Shown: piece after piece, positions 36,801-46,800 of the stretch
How the letters are laid out: each line of letters begins with the position of its first letter
Position numbering within the stretch: position 1 is the stretch's first letter
Assembly (NCBI RefSeq): GCF_910596095.1
Contig: NC_056534.1
Location: 6,444,490-6,508,489 of the forward strand
Direction: 5' to 3'
DNA: 64,000 nucleotides
DNA from: Thunnus maccoyii
Taxonomy: Eukaryota > Chordata > Actinopteri > Scombriformes > Scombridae
Made by a program: the position numbers and the translations under genes
The notes under the pieces: model-generated
Seen by the model: only the letters and a program-made list of their open reading frames with translations
Database searches by the model: none
Told to the model about the DNA's origin: nothing

Positions 36801-39800
36801 TGTCTACCATTGGCTTGAGATATCAGATCTAAAATATTCTTAGGAAATTTCAGGATTTGGTTTTAGTCCTGTATTAAATAATAAGGGCTTCTTTCTTGAA
36901 TGTATATTTTGCAGCACCATCAAACAGTCAGTTTAAAGGACCAGTGTGTAACATTTAGTGGCATCTAGTGGTGAGGTTGCAGAATGCAACCAACTGAATA
37001 TCCCTCCCCTCTCCTTCCCCTTCCAAGCGTGTAGGAGAACCTACAGTGGCCGTGAAACTTGTGAAAGGCCCTCTCAGGAGCCAGTGTGGTTTGTCCATTC
37101 TGGGCTACTGTAGAAACATGGCAGTGCAACATGGCGGGCTACGTAGAAAGGGATCTGCTCCCTGTGTAGATATAAAGGGCTCATTCTAAGGCAACAAAAA
37201 CACAAGGATTCTTATTTTCAGGTGTTTATACACTAATGAGAACATACTTATGGATATTATATTCCATTTCTGCCAAGTCTGTTCCGCTAGATGCCACTAA
37301 ATTCTACACACTGCACCTTTAATTCACAAAGTGAGCCTGCAGTAAAGTAGAAACCACCATCATCAGAGTCAGGAGCTGTAGGATTCATCTCTTGTTTCAG
37401 CTGTGGATGTTGCTCACTAGTAAATGTGAGAGAGCTCTTAATAAAGATTCTGTCAGTTTCTGGGTCGCAGCATGTGTGATGATGACGACTCTGATGTGAT
37501 TTCAGTATGAAGTATTCTGCAGCTACTGGACCCCCAGTCGGACCAGAATGCGAGCACTGTGGACAGAGACATCAGGTGACACACACACACACACATCATG
37601 CACACTTGTTAGTATGTATTCACAGTTATACACATTATATTAGCTGCTGTTTTTCATTTTCATATTTTTAGCTTTGATGATGCTGCTTCAGTCTAATTTA
37701 TTCTCAGAACTAAACTAATATTGGGTCAGAAACCAATCCAGTTACTCTTGATGCTGATGTGAACTGTGTCAAAACCTCTCTGCTTTCACACACACACATA
37801 AAACACACTAGCTGAAGCCTGTCTGTCATCTTTACAGCTGGGTGGTCCGATCTGGGCAGAGCCCATCCATGACTTTTCATTCGTCCAGAAGGTTTTGTCT
37901 GCAGTGTCGGGAAACCCGTCTCGGTTCGGGACGTCCAAACGCATCGAGGGCATGCTCAGCATGGTGACCGAGGTATTTCTTTTTCATTTGCATTCTCTCC
38001 AACGATAGAGCTTGTTTCAGTCTAATGTGGGTCACGGTTAGTCGGATCTTCACATCGATCGACGACCTATTTCACACACTTCTTGCCAGTCCAGCTCATT
38101 TTCATCTCCTTTGTGCTTCATGTGTCAGGAGTTGGAGGATGTGCCTCTTTATTACACCGTGGACAGTCTGAGCAGCACGATACACTGTAATACTCCCCCG
38201 CTGCTGCAGTTTAGGTAAACACACACTAAACTGTTTCACTTTTCTTATACTGTTCCTATCAAACATTAGTTTCACAGTGAATCAGCTCGTTCTACCTCCT
38301 TCCTCTCTCTCTCTCTCTCTCTCCATCTGCAGGTCTGCTCTTCTCCATGCTGGTCACAGAGTTTCCCTCTCGCACGCCTGTAAGAACGCCATCAAGACAG
38401 ATGCTCCTCCCGCAGCCATCTGGGACATCATGCGCTGCTGGGTAAACTTTACTAATTAAAAAAAAAAAAAAAAAAAAGACTGGAGTTACTTTTACTCAAG
38501 TCTGAACCCTTGGTGTTTTATTTCTCACAGTCAGAAGTTCTGCTGAAGATTTGCTCCCACTGTTCCCATTAAACAAACACAAACTGCTGTCCTCAATCAC
38601 ATCATGCATCATTTTAACACACACACGCTTGATTATCGGTCTGCTGCAGGAGAAGGCCAACCCTGTGAAGAGAGAGAAGCTGTCAGAAACGAGCCCCGCC
38701 TTCAAGATCCTGTCCACAGAGCCCAGGTCAGACCACATTCAGTCTATCAGTGACCATTCAGGAGGCCAGTGATATTAAATTAATACATAAGGTGAAATGT
38801 GATGGTTGATAAGAGCACAATGTAGAGACCAACCTGTAATACTGAAACAGGAAGGACAAGTCAATGATACGCTGTTTTATTTACATTCGTTTCTCATCTA
38901 ATCACATTTTGCGTAACCTTAATGTGTGCTTACATGACACCTTTGTGTTGGATTGTGTGTGTGTGTGTAGCCAAGAGGCCTGTTTCACTGTAAGGGAGGA
39001 CGCAAACCCTCAGTCCCGTAAACGCCACCTGACCCGCTTCCAGGAGAACCCGCAGGCCTTCTGGGGACCCAAAGCTCGCGCCAAGTCTGGGTAACTAACG
39101 ACTAAATCAACCTCTATGCTCCCCTGAGACACAACGACACACACACACAACAAGCAGCCACAGGAGGACAGACCAAGACCATTTTATCACCATTTTATTC
39201 TGTTTTAAAATTAAAAAGACATCAGATTTAATGCTTGAAATGTATTTAAAAAGCATTTTGTAAAACTGATTAGAATTCATTACAAGCCCAGTTTCACAGG
39301 CGGGAAAAAAAGTGGTTAAGAAATGGCAGATTTCTTGCAAGAAAAACATTATTTTAGGAATCTCAAGCTGAAATTATTAAAGAGGAAAATGTTTAAAAGT
39401 GTTCAAATATTACACATAAGATTAAATACTCAACATTTTAAAACTCTTAACACTGAATTTGTTGTAAAATGTTTTGGGAATCAACAAACTTGGTCTGAAT
39501 CTACGAAATTCTCCTTCATCTTACCTGCTGTTATGTCGTTTCTTACTGCATCCATCTACCTCCTTCGTCTTGTCTCTCTCTGTAACTTTTCACCGGTCCT
39601 CTCTCTTCTCCAGAGGTGGTATCTCCGGCGACCTGCAGGACAAGAGGAAGAAGTGCCAGAACAAGAGGAAGAACCAGATCACAGACTCTTCACAGCTAAA
39701 AAACTACCCCTGCAAGAAATTCAAACAGGTCAGTTCACCTACAGGCAGGAGAGGAAGGTGTCGGCTATGCTGCGTTCAGGTCCAATCAGATTTATTGTAC

Positions 39801-42637
39801 ACAAAAGTAATATGTGGGAATATTTTTTAGAATCCAATGCATGTTGTCATTTTAAAGAAATTAACAACAATCAACAAATATTCACACTTGAATTGCTGCA
39901 AAAACAGCTGCAGGTTGTTTATTGCAAAGATTTAGACGTTTCTTTGAGAAGCAATACAACAGTTTATATTCACCTTCTTGGATGTGGAGCCTCCAGTAAG
40001 TTAAAGTGAAATGCTCATTACTGTGATGGCGTTGGATCATCCGTCAATCACAAAAAGTATTTTTCTCCTAATGACATATCTTCTGGTTGAAGTCATTGTT
40101 AATTTATGGTAGTTTTCTTCTGACACATAAAAAGACTTTTCTTCCTGCATACTGCAGACTGTTTTCTCAGAAACAAGAACTTAGTTGTTTTTTTTTGTTT
40201 TTTGAAAGAAGAAAACAGTTTTCTTGCTCATTTCTTTTCCAGGAATAGTTGCAAAGGACACTTTAGTAATTTGTCTGTGGCTTCATACCTGGAATGATCC
40301 AATCAGTTTTCTGTTGGAAGTAAAGTGATTGGACATCTTAACCTGAGCTGTAATGACTCCAAAGTTAATTAATTATCCAACAGTCACTGCTGCCATCCTT
40401 AGAAAACATCTGATTAACAGCACAGTGATGCTATAGGTTGAATTATATTTATATTATATTAATATATTTAATTTATCTGGAGCAGGGAAAACGTGTGCTT
40501 TCACCCTTCCTACTCCTGCATTTTAGATGGTGTTAAAAAATCTAAAATTTAATGTAATGACTTTAAAGAAGACTATGTAACTGTTAGATAATAAGTTACA
40601 CAATCTTCCTCCTATAAATGAAAAGTGTCATTCATAAGCAATAAAACACTCAGTGCTCTGGAGGGTTTAGCTGCTGCAGCCTCAGTCAGGTCACCTAATG
40701 ATGGTTTCTGAAAAGCAGCTCACACAAGAGACTCTCAGGAAAGGAATTCAATGTTCTGTTATCGTGTAATTGCCACTTAAGGTCTTTACTTTAAGCATTA
40801 ATAGGTTCAGAATTTTTTCAAGTCCATCTTGAAGGATAAGGCTGTGATTTTCTATATTTTTATTGTGGACAAATCTCATGTACAGAACCAAACCAACAAT
40901 GAACTCATCATACTTACAAGTATTGTGTGTGTGTTTGTGTGTGTATAAACCTGCTTTATCTTATTCCTGTGAACTGTAGAGCTCTGCTGTTGTCCCACAA
41001 CTATTAAAAACACATGAATGAGTCACACTGTTGCACTGGGTGACATGTTCCTTCATCATAAAGAGTATTCGTTAGTTTGTTGTATATAATGTATATAACT
41101 GCACAGTTACATCTGCCTTACACAGAACTACTCTCCTGAGACTGAAAACTTGATTAAACTTGATTAAACGCAGCCCAGTTCTTTGTTTAAATTTGTCTAA
41201 GCTATGAGCCAAAGGAACATGTTACCCAGTGCAGCGGTGTGGTAGTTTTTGGATAACAACGGAGGTCTACGACACAGAGGAATAAGATAATCAGACTTTG
41301 GATACAAACACAATACTTGTCAGTAGATCAGTTCATTGTCAGTTTGACTCTGCACATGAGATTTGTTGACAATAAGAAATAAAAACTGACATCCATTTGC
41401 TTTAATACAATACTCACATGTCTATGAATCATTGCTGTTGGCTGTGCTGAGATCTCTTCCTGGACTCCAGTGTAACATAAGTGATGAAGATGTTCCATGA
41501 AAACACTTTAAGTTCAACTGAAGCTAATAGGAGGCTTTAGTAGTCTGAGTCAGTCAAATCAAGCTGGTTTCTTCCAAAGTTAAAGACATTTTTATGTGAA
41601 ATATGTGTTTTTTTTTATACCCATTTTGTGTTTTTCCATTTAGTGCTACAGTAACACAAAGAGGAAATGTTAAATTAGTCATGTTAGGGAGTAGAATGAC
41701 CAACCAAGGAGAATGATTACAACAATCAAATAACTCTTTGAGTGTGAGTATTGATTTAAGATAGACTTGGAAGCTCTGAAGCTATCTTTTAATGTCATAG
41801 ATCTAATAATTTATTCATACATTTCTTTATAGTTGCAGTGAATTCCAGTTTGACACCTGTCCTTCACTGCAACTGGGTTTACTGTCCCATAAAGATTTCT
41901 TGTCATCTCTCCTCAAACAATATCAATTTAAATGTGCACAGCTGTTATAAGCTGTTGGAAAAATGTTTTAAATACCATAAAGTTGATCTTTTTGCACTAA
42001 CAGTGATCATTATCATTGGGATTTTGCAGTAAAGAATTGATTTCAATCCTTTTTTTTTTTTTTTAGGACATCTCATATTACAGTGGATATTGAAATAGTT
42101 TTATTATAGCTGTAATTTCACTATTGTGTGCGGCGCTAAACAGCCACAGCAAAGCCTTGCAGAGAAAACAGTCGTTATGGTAACACATGATGTCTTTTCC
42201 AACACTTAACTACAGCTGATTTGAGTTTCTGCAGGTGAGGATTATTTCAGCACATCATGTTCTTGATGATGATGATGTTGGCACACAGAATTAAAGGGAC
42301 ACAATTAATTTTTAGCACTAATTACACTTGTAAAGTCTTCATGTCCTGGGTGGGAAATGAACACCAGCCACATGCTGGTGGATTCTCCATCAGCTGCTCT
42401 GGCAGGTCGCCACTGTTGGTTTCCTGCCAGAGAAGCTGAGCTGAGAGGCTTTTACCAGCCGCCAGACAAAATGTACCTTTTGGCTGTTTTTAAGATTTTT
42501 GTAATATAACATCACTAACCTCTATGAACATCGCTATTAATGTTGTTGTTCTTTTGTTTCAGGGCACATGCACCCACGGAGACAAATGCTGCTACTCACA
42601 TGACCTGAATCAGACAAGTGAAGAGAAAATGGAATGA
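28789..42637 (+). CDS. trmt1: tRNA (guanine26-N2)-dimethyltransferase, 15 coding exons
   Basis: Exons: 28789-29189, 30098-30287, 31242-31429, 31980-32095, 33653-33765, 35506-35654, 36035-36118, 37506-37575, 37838-37972, 38129-38214, 38333-38441, 38650-38726, 38971-39090, 39614-39728, 42563-42637. They sum to 2028 nt (675 aa; human 659) with every GT-AG junction in frame. The enzyme makes N2,N2-dimethylguanosine at G26 of cytosolic and mitochondrial tRNAs using S-adenosylmethionine. Visible: an Arg-rich N-terminus like a mitochondrial presequence; [16 protein letters not shown] motif [15 protein letters not shown] (202-216); catalytic-type DLDPYGSP (277-284); [12 protein letters not shown]; paired zinc cysteines CVGC (394-397) and CEHC (429-432); and a C-terminal CCCH finger (C646, C654, C660, H664). 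A basic stretch ([10 protein letters not shown]) may be a nuclear signal. It lies divergent from nacc1 and tail-to-tail with man2b1. Confidence 0.97.
30338..30545. repeat. Teleost hairpin repeat with GCTTAGCTTAGC core
   Basis: Starts GGAATAGTTTGACATTTTGG, contains GGTTAGCTTAGCTTAGCATG, and has the reverse-complement phrase GCTAAGCTAAGCTAACC about 100 bp later. It lies in trmt1 intron 2 and resembles a very common teleost non-autonomous element. Confidence 0.7.
31242..31429 (+). CDS. trmt1: trmt1 coding exon 3: SAM-binding motif
   Basis: Encodes [38 protein letters not shown] and [16 protein letters not shown], closely matching human TRMT1 residues that form the S-adenosylmethionine pocket. 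Donor CCAG|GTACC; the last codon is completed by the next exon. Confidence 0.96.
31980..32095 (+). CDS. trmt1: trmt1 coding exon 4: catalytic DLDPYG motif
   Basis: Encodes [44 protein letters not shown] (277-282) corresponds to the conserved DPxG-like catalytic motif of the Trm1 family. Acceptor ctcttag, donor GGAG|GTGGGT. Confidence 0.96.
33771..33833. repeat. (CA)n microsatellite
   Basis: About 31 uninterrupted CA units starting 5 bp after the donor of trmt1 coding exon 5 (ATG|GTGAGAGTA then CACACA). Its position right behind the splice site is noteworthy. Confidence 0.97.
36035..36118 (+). CDS. trmt1: trmt1 coding exon 7: first zinc-binding cysteine pair
   Basis: Encodes [19 protein letters not shown] and GRRTSNGK. 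The CVGC pair, with CEHC in the next exon (37506-37575), makes the four-cysteine zinc site characteristic of the Trm1 C-terminal half. The frame requires donor AAACA|GTAAG; the joined codon is His. Confidence 0.94.
36933..37322 (+). mobile_element. Inverted-repeat element, copy 1 (MITE-like)
   Basis: Begins TTAAAGGACCAGTGTGTAAC then ATTTAGTGGCATCTAGTGG, and ends in the inverted complement GCTAGATGCCACTAAATTC then TACACACTGCACCTTTAA. Length 390 bp in trmt1 intron 7. No transposase. Two relatives lie in man2b1 introns. Confidence 0.85.
39729..42562 (+). other. trmt1 intron 14 (2.8 kb)
   Basis: The longest trmt1 intron between coding exons. It contains the long inverted repeat at 40.86-41.39 kb; the rest is AT-rich with no recognised exon, RNA gene or element. 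Confidence 0.6.
40857..41390. repeat. Long imperfect inverted repeat (hairpin element)
   Basis: The left arm (about 40857-41053) and right arm (about 41213-41390) are reverse complements over nearly their whole length. Examples: GACAAATCTCATGT / ACATGAGATTTGTTGAC, ACAAGTATTGTGT / ACACAATACTTGT, CTTATTCC / GGAATAAG, GCACTGGGTGACATGTTCC / GGAACATGTTACCCAGTGC. The spacer is about 160 bp. It sits in trmt1 intron 14. Confidence 0.85.
42563..42637 (+). CDS. trmt1: trmt1 last coding exon: end of CCCH zinc finger
   Basis: Encodes [17 protein letters not shown], then TSEEKME and stop TGA. It supplies three of the four zinc ligands (C654, C660, H664) of the CCCH finger; C646 comes from the previous exon, so a 2.8-kb intron splits the finger. 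Human has the same C-x7-C-x5-C-x3-H spacing. Confidence 0.96.
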   Translation, partial: GTCTHGDKCCYSHDLNQTSEEKME

Positions 42638-42845
42638 TAATTTTGCTCTTTTTTAAAAAAAAATAATTTTATTTCTAGAGTTTGAATGCAGGCCTTGTTT
42701 AGCCTGGACCAAGTGAGAATGATGCACCGCAATCAGTTTGTAATTGGTTGAGGACAACAACCTAAAAAGTGTTAATATACAGAACATATCTACTATTCAG
42801 CTTTTTTTTGTTTTAGCTTCTTTTTTTTTATTTGACTGACAGTCC

Positions 42846-42851
42846 AATAAA
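42846..42851 (+). terminator. trmt1: trmt1 polyadenylation signal
   Basis: Canonical AATAAA 209 nt after the trmt1 stop codon, followed by T-rich sequence. It is the only good hexamer before the convergent man2b1 3' end. Confidence 0.75.
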
Positions 42852-43005
42852 GTCCTGCATCTGACTTTAAATGCTCTCCTTTTTCTTTGATGTTGAAGAT
42901 AGATAGATTTACGACTTTTGATAGCGAGAACGTGTTCGACATCAAATGAACTGAAAACCTGCAACATTAAGACACATGTAACACAACAAGTAAGAATGAC
43001 AGATT

Positions 43006-43011
43006 TTTAAT
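43006..43011 (-). terminator. man2b1: Candidate man2b1 polyadenylation signal (ATTAAA)
   Basis: ATTAAA variant on the minus strand, about 740 nt after the man2b1 stop. No AATAAA was seen between the stop and the convergent trmt1 end. Confidence 0.4.
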
Positions 43012-43751
43012 TTCAACCGCTTGATCAGTATAAAAGTAATATTTTCAAAGTATTTACACATATTTGCAGAATACAAAGGTTACACTTTAGGCAGTCAGTA
43101 TAATTTGGCACCAGTTTGTAGAGAGAAAATGTCTGAATCATAAGGTTTTCTGTGTTTTTTGAAGTGCACGTGCTGAAAAATCAGCTAAAAATTCAGTTTT
43201 AGGTCTGAAAAATTGTCAGTTCTGGAGGGATGTAGTCTTTTTGTCTTTGATATATCTGCAATATGAAAGGCAGCTTCAGCAAGTAATATACATACAGTAC
43301 AGTATGTCTTAAAAGAATTCATACATTCAGTTTCACTAAATGTCAAATAACCTCCTTTTTTCTGTTTGAACGCCATGAGGATGCTCGATTTCTGTGACGA
43401 GCAGTATCTGGGTTTCCAAAAACATCTTTTGGATCCGGTTTAACTGTTCATTCGGCTCCATTAAAAGTGGAAACGAGAGACTCGAATCAGATGTTTTTGG
43501 AAAATCCAGCTCAGGTACATCTGGCCACAGAGTTCGTTTCAATTTAGTGTCCTCATAGAGTTGTCCTTTGTAAACAGGAACCCGTAATCATCCAAGTGTC
43601 TGCGCATTTTCCAACCGGTGTAGAAACAGTTCTCGCCTGTTTGAATCAAACGCGAGCGAGAGGCCACAGGAGCTTTAATCAATTGATTGAAAGTGAATCG
43701 CTGAATCATTCTCAAATATTTTTTTTGTAAGAACTGAAGCATGTGATCGGG

Positions 43752-43855
43752 CTATCTGAGGCTGACTCTGAGCAGGAAGGTTCGGATCTCCATCGGCCTC
43801 AAGGTGACCTCCCATGCGGAGGGGTCTTGGAACTTCTTTGGCAGGGGCTTAACAT
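43752..43855 (-). CDS. man2b1: man2b1 last exon
   Basis: Encodes [33 protein letters not shown] and stop TAG (43754-43752). PMEIRTFLL matches human PMEIRTFLA near the C-terminus. Confidence 0.95.
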
Positions 43856-46800
43856 CTGAAAACGGTGACAGGAAATTAAAACAGGTGAATTGTACTTGTG
43901 AATAAAAGGAGTCTTGTTAAACACCTTACAGATTGCTATTCAGGTTATGAACCGCTACAATGCATTTACGACTCATTATATTACATTGCCTGCTTAATTA
44001 ACCCCTACAAGAAATAGCCTTTTACAGTTAAGTTGACTTTAATGGAGCAGTGATTACCACCCTCTGAATTAAAAGGTGTCAGTGGATTTCCTGTATTGAC
44101 CCTCTACTCTTTATTCTACTGTTTAAACTGAACACGACCCTCAGCTACCTGCCAAGTGCTCCATCAATGATTGGCAGCTCACCAAACACCTGACAGCTTA
44201 AACAAATCCAGCGACATGTGGCTGCCAGATGTTCATTTTTGGTAATTGTCAACTATTGTCCAAAGTGGAGGCTTTCTTCTAGTGCCACCTTCAAGCCAAT
44301 AATGGCAACTTTGCTCTCAGTCTCATAATTGAGTTGTCAGATAACTAAAATATGCTGAACACATTCATTTTCACAGGCAGAAGAACCCTTTTGAACCCTT
44401 TAGTCTAGTATCACCCTCAGGGCAAGCGTTATATTTTTATCCATACTAGTGCTGTGGCTCTAGGAATGGTGATGTCAGACCACCACTTTGGTCCAAACTA
44501 AAATATCTCAGGAGAACTATAACATTTTTGACTCCAGACTAAATTTAGTCTCAGTATGTTCAGGGTCTCAGCTACCAGCCAAGTGCTCCATCAATGATTG
44601 GCAGCTCACCAAACAGCTGACAGCTTGAACAAATCCAACAACATGTGGCTGCCTGATTTTTGTCAACTATTGTCCAAAGTGGAGGCTTTCTTCTAGTGCC
44701 ACCTTCAAGCTAAAAATAGCAACTTCGCTCTCGATCTCATAATTGAATTGTCAGATAACAAAAATACGCTGAACACATTCATTTTCACAAGCGGAAGAAC
44801 CCTTTAGTCTAATATCACCCTCAGGGCAAACGTTATATTTTTATCCATACTAGTGCTGTGGCTCTAGGAATGGTGATGTCAGACCACCACTTTGGTCCAA
44901 ACTAAAATATCTCAGGAGAACTATAACATTTTTGACTCCAGACTAAATTTAGTCTCAGTATGTTCAGGGTCTCAGCTACCAGCCAAGTACTCCATCAATG
45001 ATTGGCAGCTCACCAAACAGCTGACAGCTTGAACAAATCCAGCAACATGTGGCTGCCTGATTTTTGTCAACTATTGTCCAAAGTGGAGGCTTTCTTCTAG
45101 TGCCACCTTCAAGCTAAAAATAGCAACTTCGCTCTCGATCTCATAATTGAATTGTCAGATAACTAAAATACGCTGAACACATTCATTTTCACAAGCGGAA
45201 GAACCCTTTAGTCTAGTATCACCCTCAGGGCAAGCGTTATATCCGTACTAGTGCTGTGGCTCTAGGAATGGTGATGTCAGACCACCACTTTGGAGAACTG
45301 AAACATTTTGACTCCAGACTAAATTTAGTCTCAGCATGTTCAGGGCTACTGCAGTGAAGCTAGACAGTTATAGATGGTCTGTACCTTTCTGTGGCATCCA
45401 GTCAAAACGTGTCATCTCCTCTTTCCACTGATTGGCTGACAGGTTCAGTTCAGAGACACCCAGCACCTCCAGAGTGGAAAACAGCTTCTACAGTCGAAGG
45501 AGAGGTGATCTGTGAGTGTGTGTCACTATAAACCAACCTGTTTTATTTTTTCTTACTTATTTCTATGCATATTAATCTTAATTAATCAGTCAATCATCTA
45601 TTCTATAAATCGTCAACTCACGACCTACCAGAGCCAAGAATGTTGTCAATGATTTAGGTACTAATATTTTCAGCACTAGTCTCTCTGATAGCTGTAATTT
45701 GACAGTGACAAAGTGTTAGTGAGTCTGACCTGCAGGTTGACGGTGACAGGCTGTGAGTTCAGTTTGCTCTCCCAGCTCTGGAACTGATGCTCCAGTCTCA
45801 GCAGGACCAGGTCTTCATCCCACTGACTCAGTGTCAGCAGGTGGACAGCAGGGGGCAGCGCAGCCTGAAGCCCGGAGAACTACAGACAGACAAATGACTT
45901 AACTGCAGTTATACAGGCCAGATGGTTCATTCACACACACCGTTCACCACATAGAGAACAAATAAATGTGCTCTCATGTCGTTGGTTGATCTGTTAGAAG
46001 AGTGTTATATGAATTGCAAAGCATATTTTGATTACATCTTCGCTATAGTTTGTAGTAAGGGCTTGTACCATGTGTCACTAACTGCCTCAGCCTGCTCTCT
46101 GAGATTTTGCAAAATGAGCACAATGTCTGCAAATACAAATATGCACAAAACAGGACAGAAATGGGATTTAAATCAGCAGAAAAAAATGAGTTTATACAGG
46201 AGACAATTAGAAACATAATAACTCAAACAGGCAGCAGCTTGTCAGAAATTGCTTTTAATGGCCACAATTATCCTCATAGCAACACTTCACACTTAATGAC
46301 CTGAAAATGTCCCTATTATAAAAGTTTGAGTTGTTTAAATCTCACCTAAAATTTTTTTTTTTTTTGCTTAAACTTGTGTAGTTTAACTGTATGTAGACTT
46401 TTGATATAATTAAAGCGTCTTTCACATTATTCTGATGGTATACAGTAAGTTCTTATCGGCCACAGTGTCCGAAATTTTCTGAATTCTACACACAGTTCAA
46501 GGAATCTAATTTTTACAGTATTTGTACAGCAGCCTATTCTCATATATTCCACTTAACCACCGACATGGCACCTGTCATGGTTGCCGCTCACTCACCTCTA
46601 GTCGAGCGCCTGGCTGCACATCTCCATCAGTGAATGTCAGCAACGGCTGTAGTACCACCTCCTGTGCCAGGGGGCGGTGTGCGTCGGCGGCGACAGGTGG
46701 GGGGTCGAGGGAGAGCAGGAGGCGGCCGCGGACCACCAGCCCCTTCGGGAAGATGTGAGAGGTCTCATTGAGGGGCTCGCCAACGCCGCGGACATCATCG

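Larger units (their letters stand above)
42638..43751. other. Tail-to-tail interval between trmt1 and man2b1
   Basis: 1.1 kb between the two stop codons, shared by two 3' UTRs. The trmt1 AATAAA is at 42846. For man2b1 no canonical AATAAA was seen, but an ATTAAA lies at 43011-43006 (minus). If both are used the transcripts stop about 150 bp apart. Minus-strand open frames at 43742-43539 and 43590-43336 overlap in different frames and match nothing I recognise. Confidence 0.6.

Noticed and set aside
39323-40009. A 228-residue plus-strand frame.
   Set aside because: It crosses trmt1 exon 14 in the wrong frame and continues into intron. The real exon, 39614-39728, is in the other frame and ends at a GT donor.
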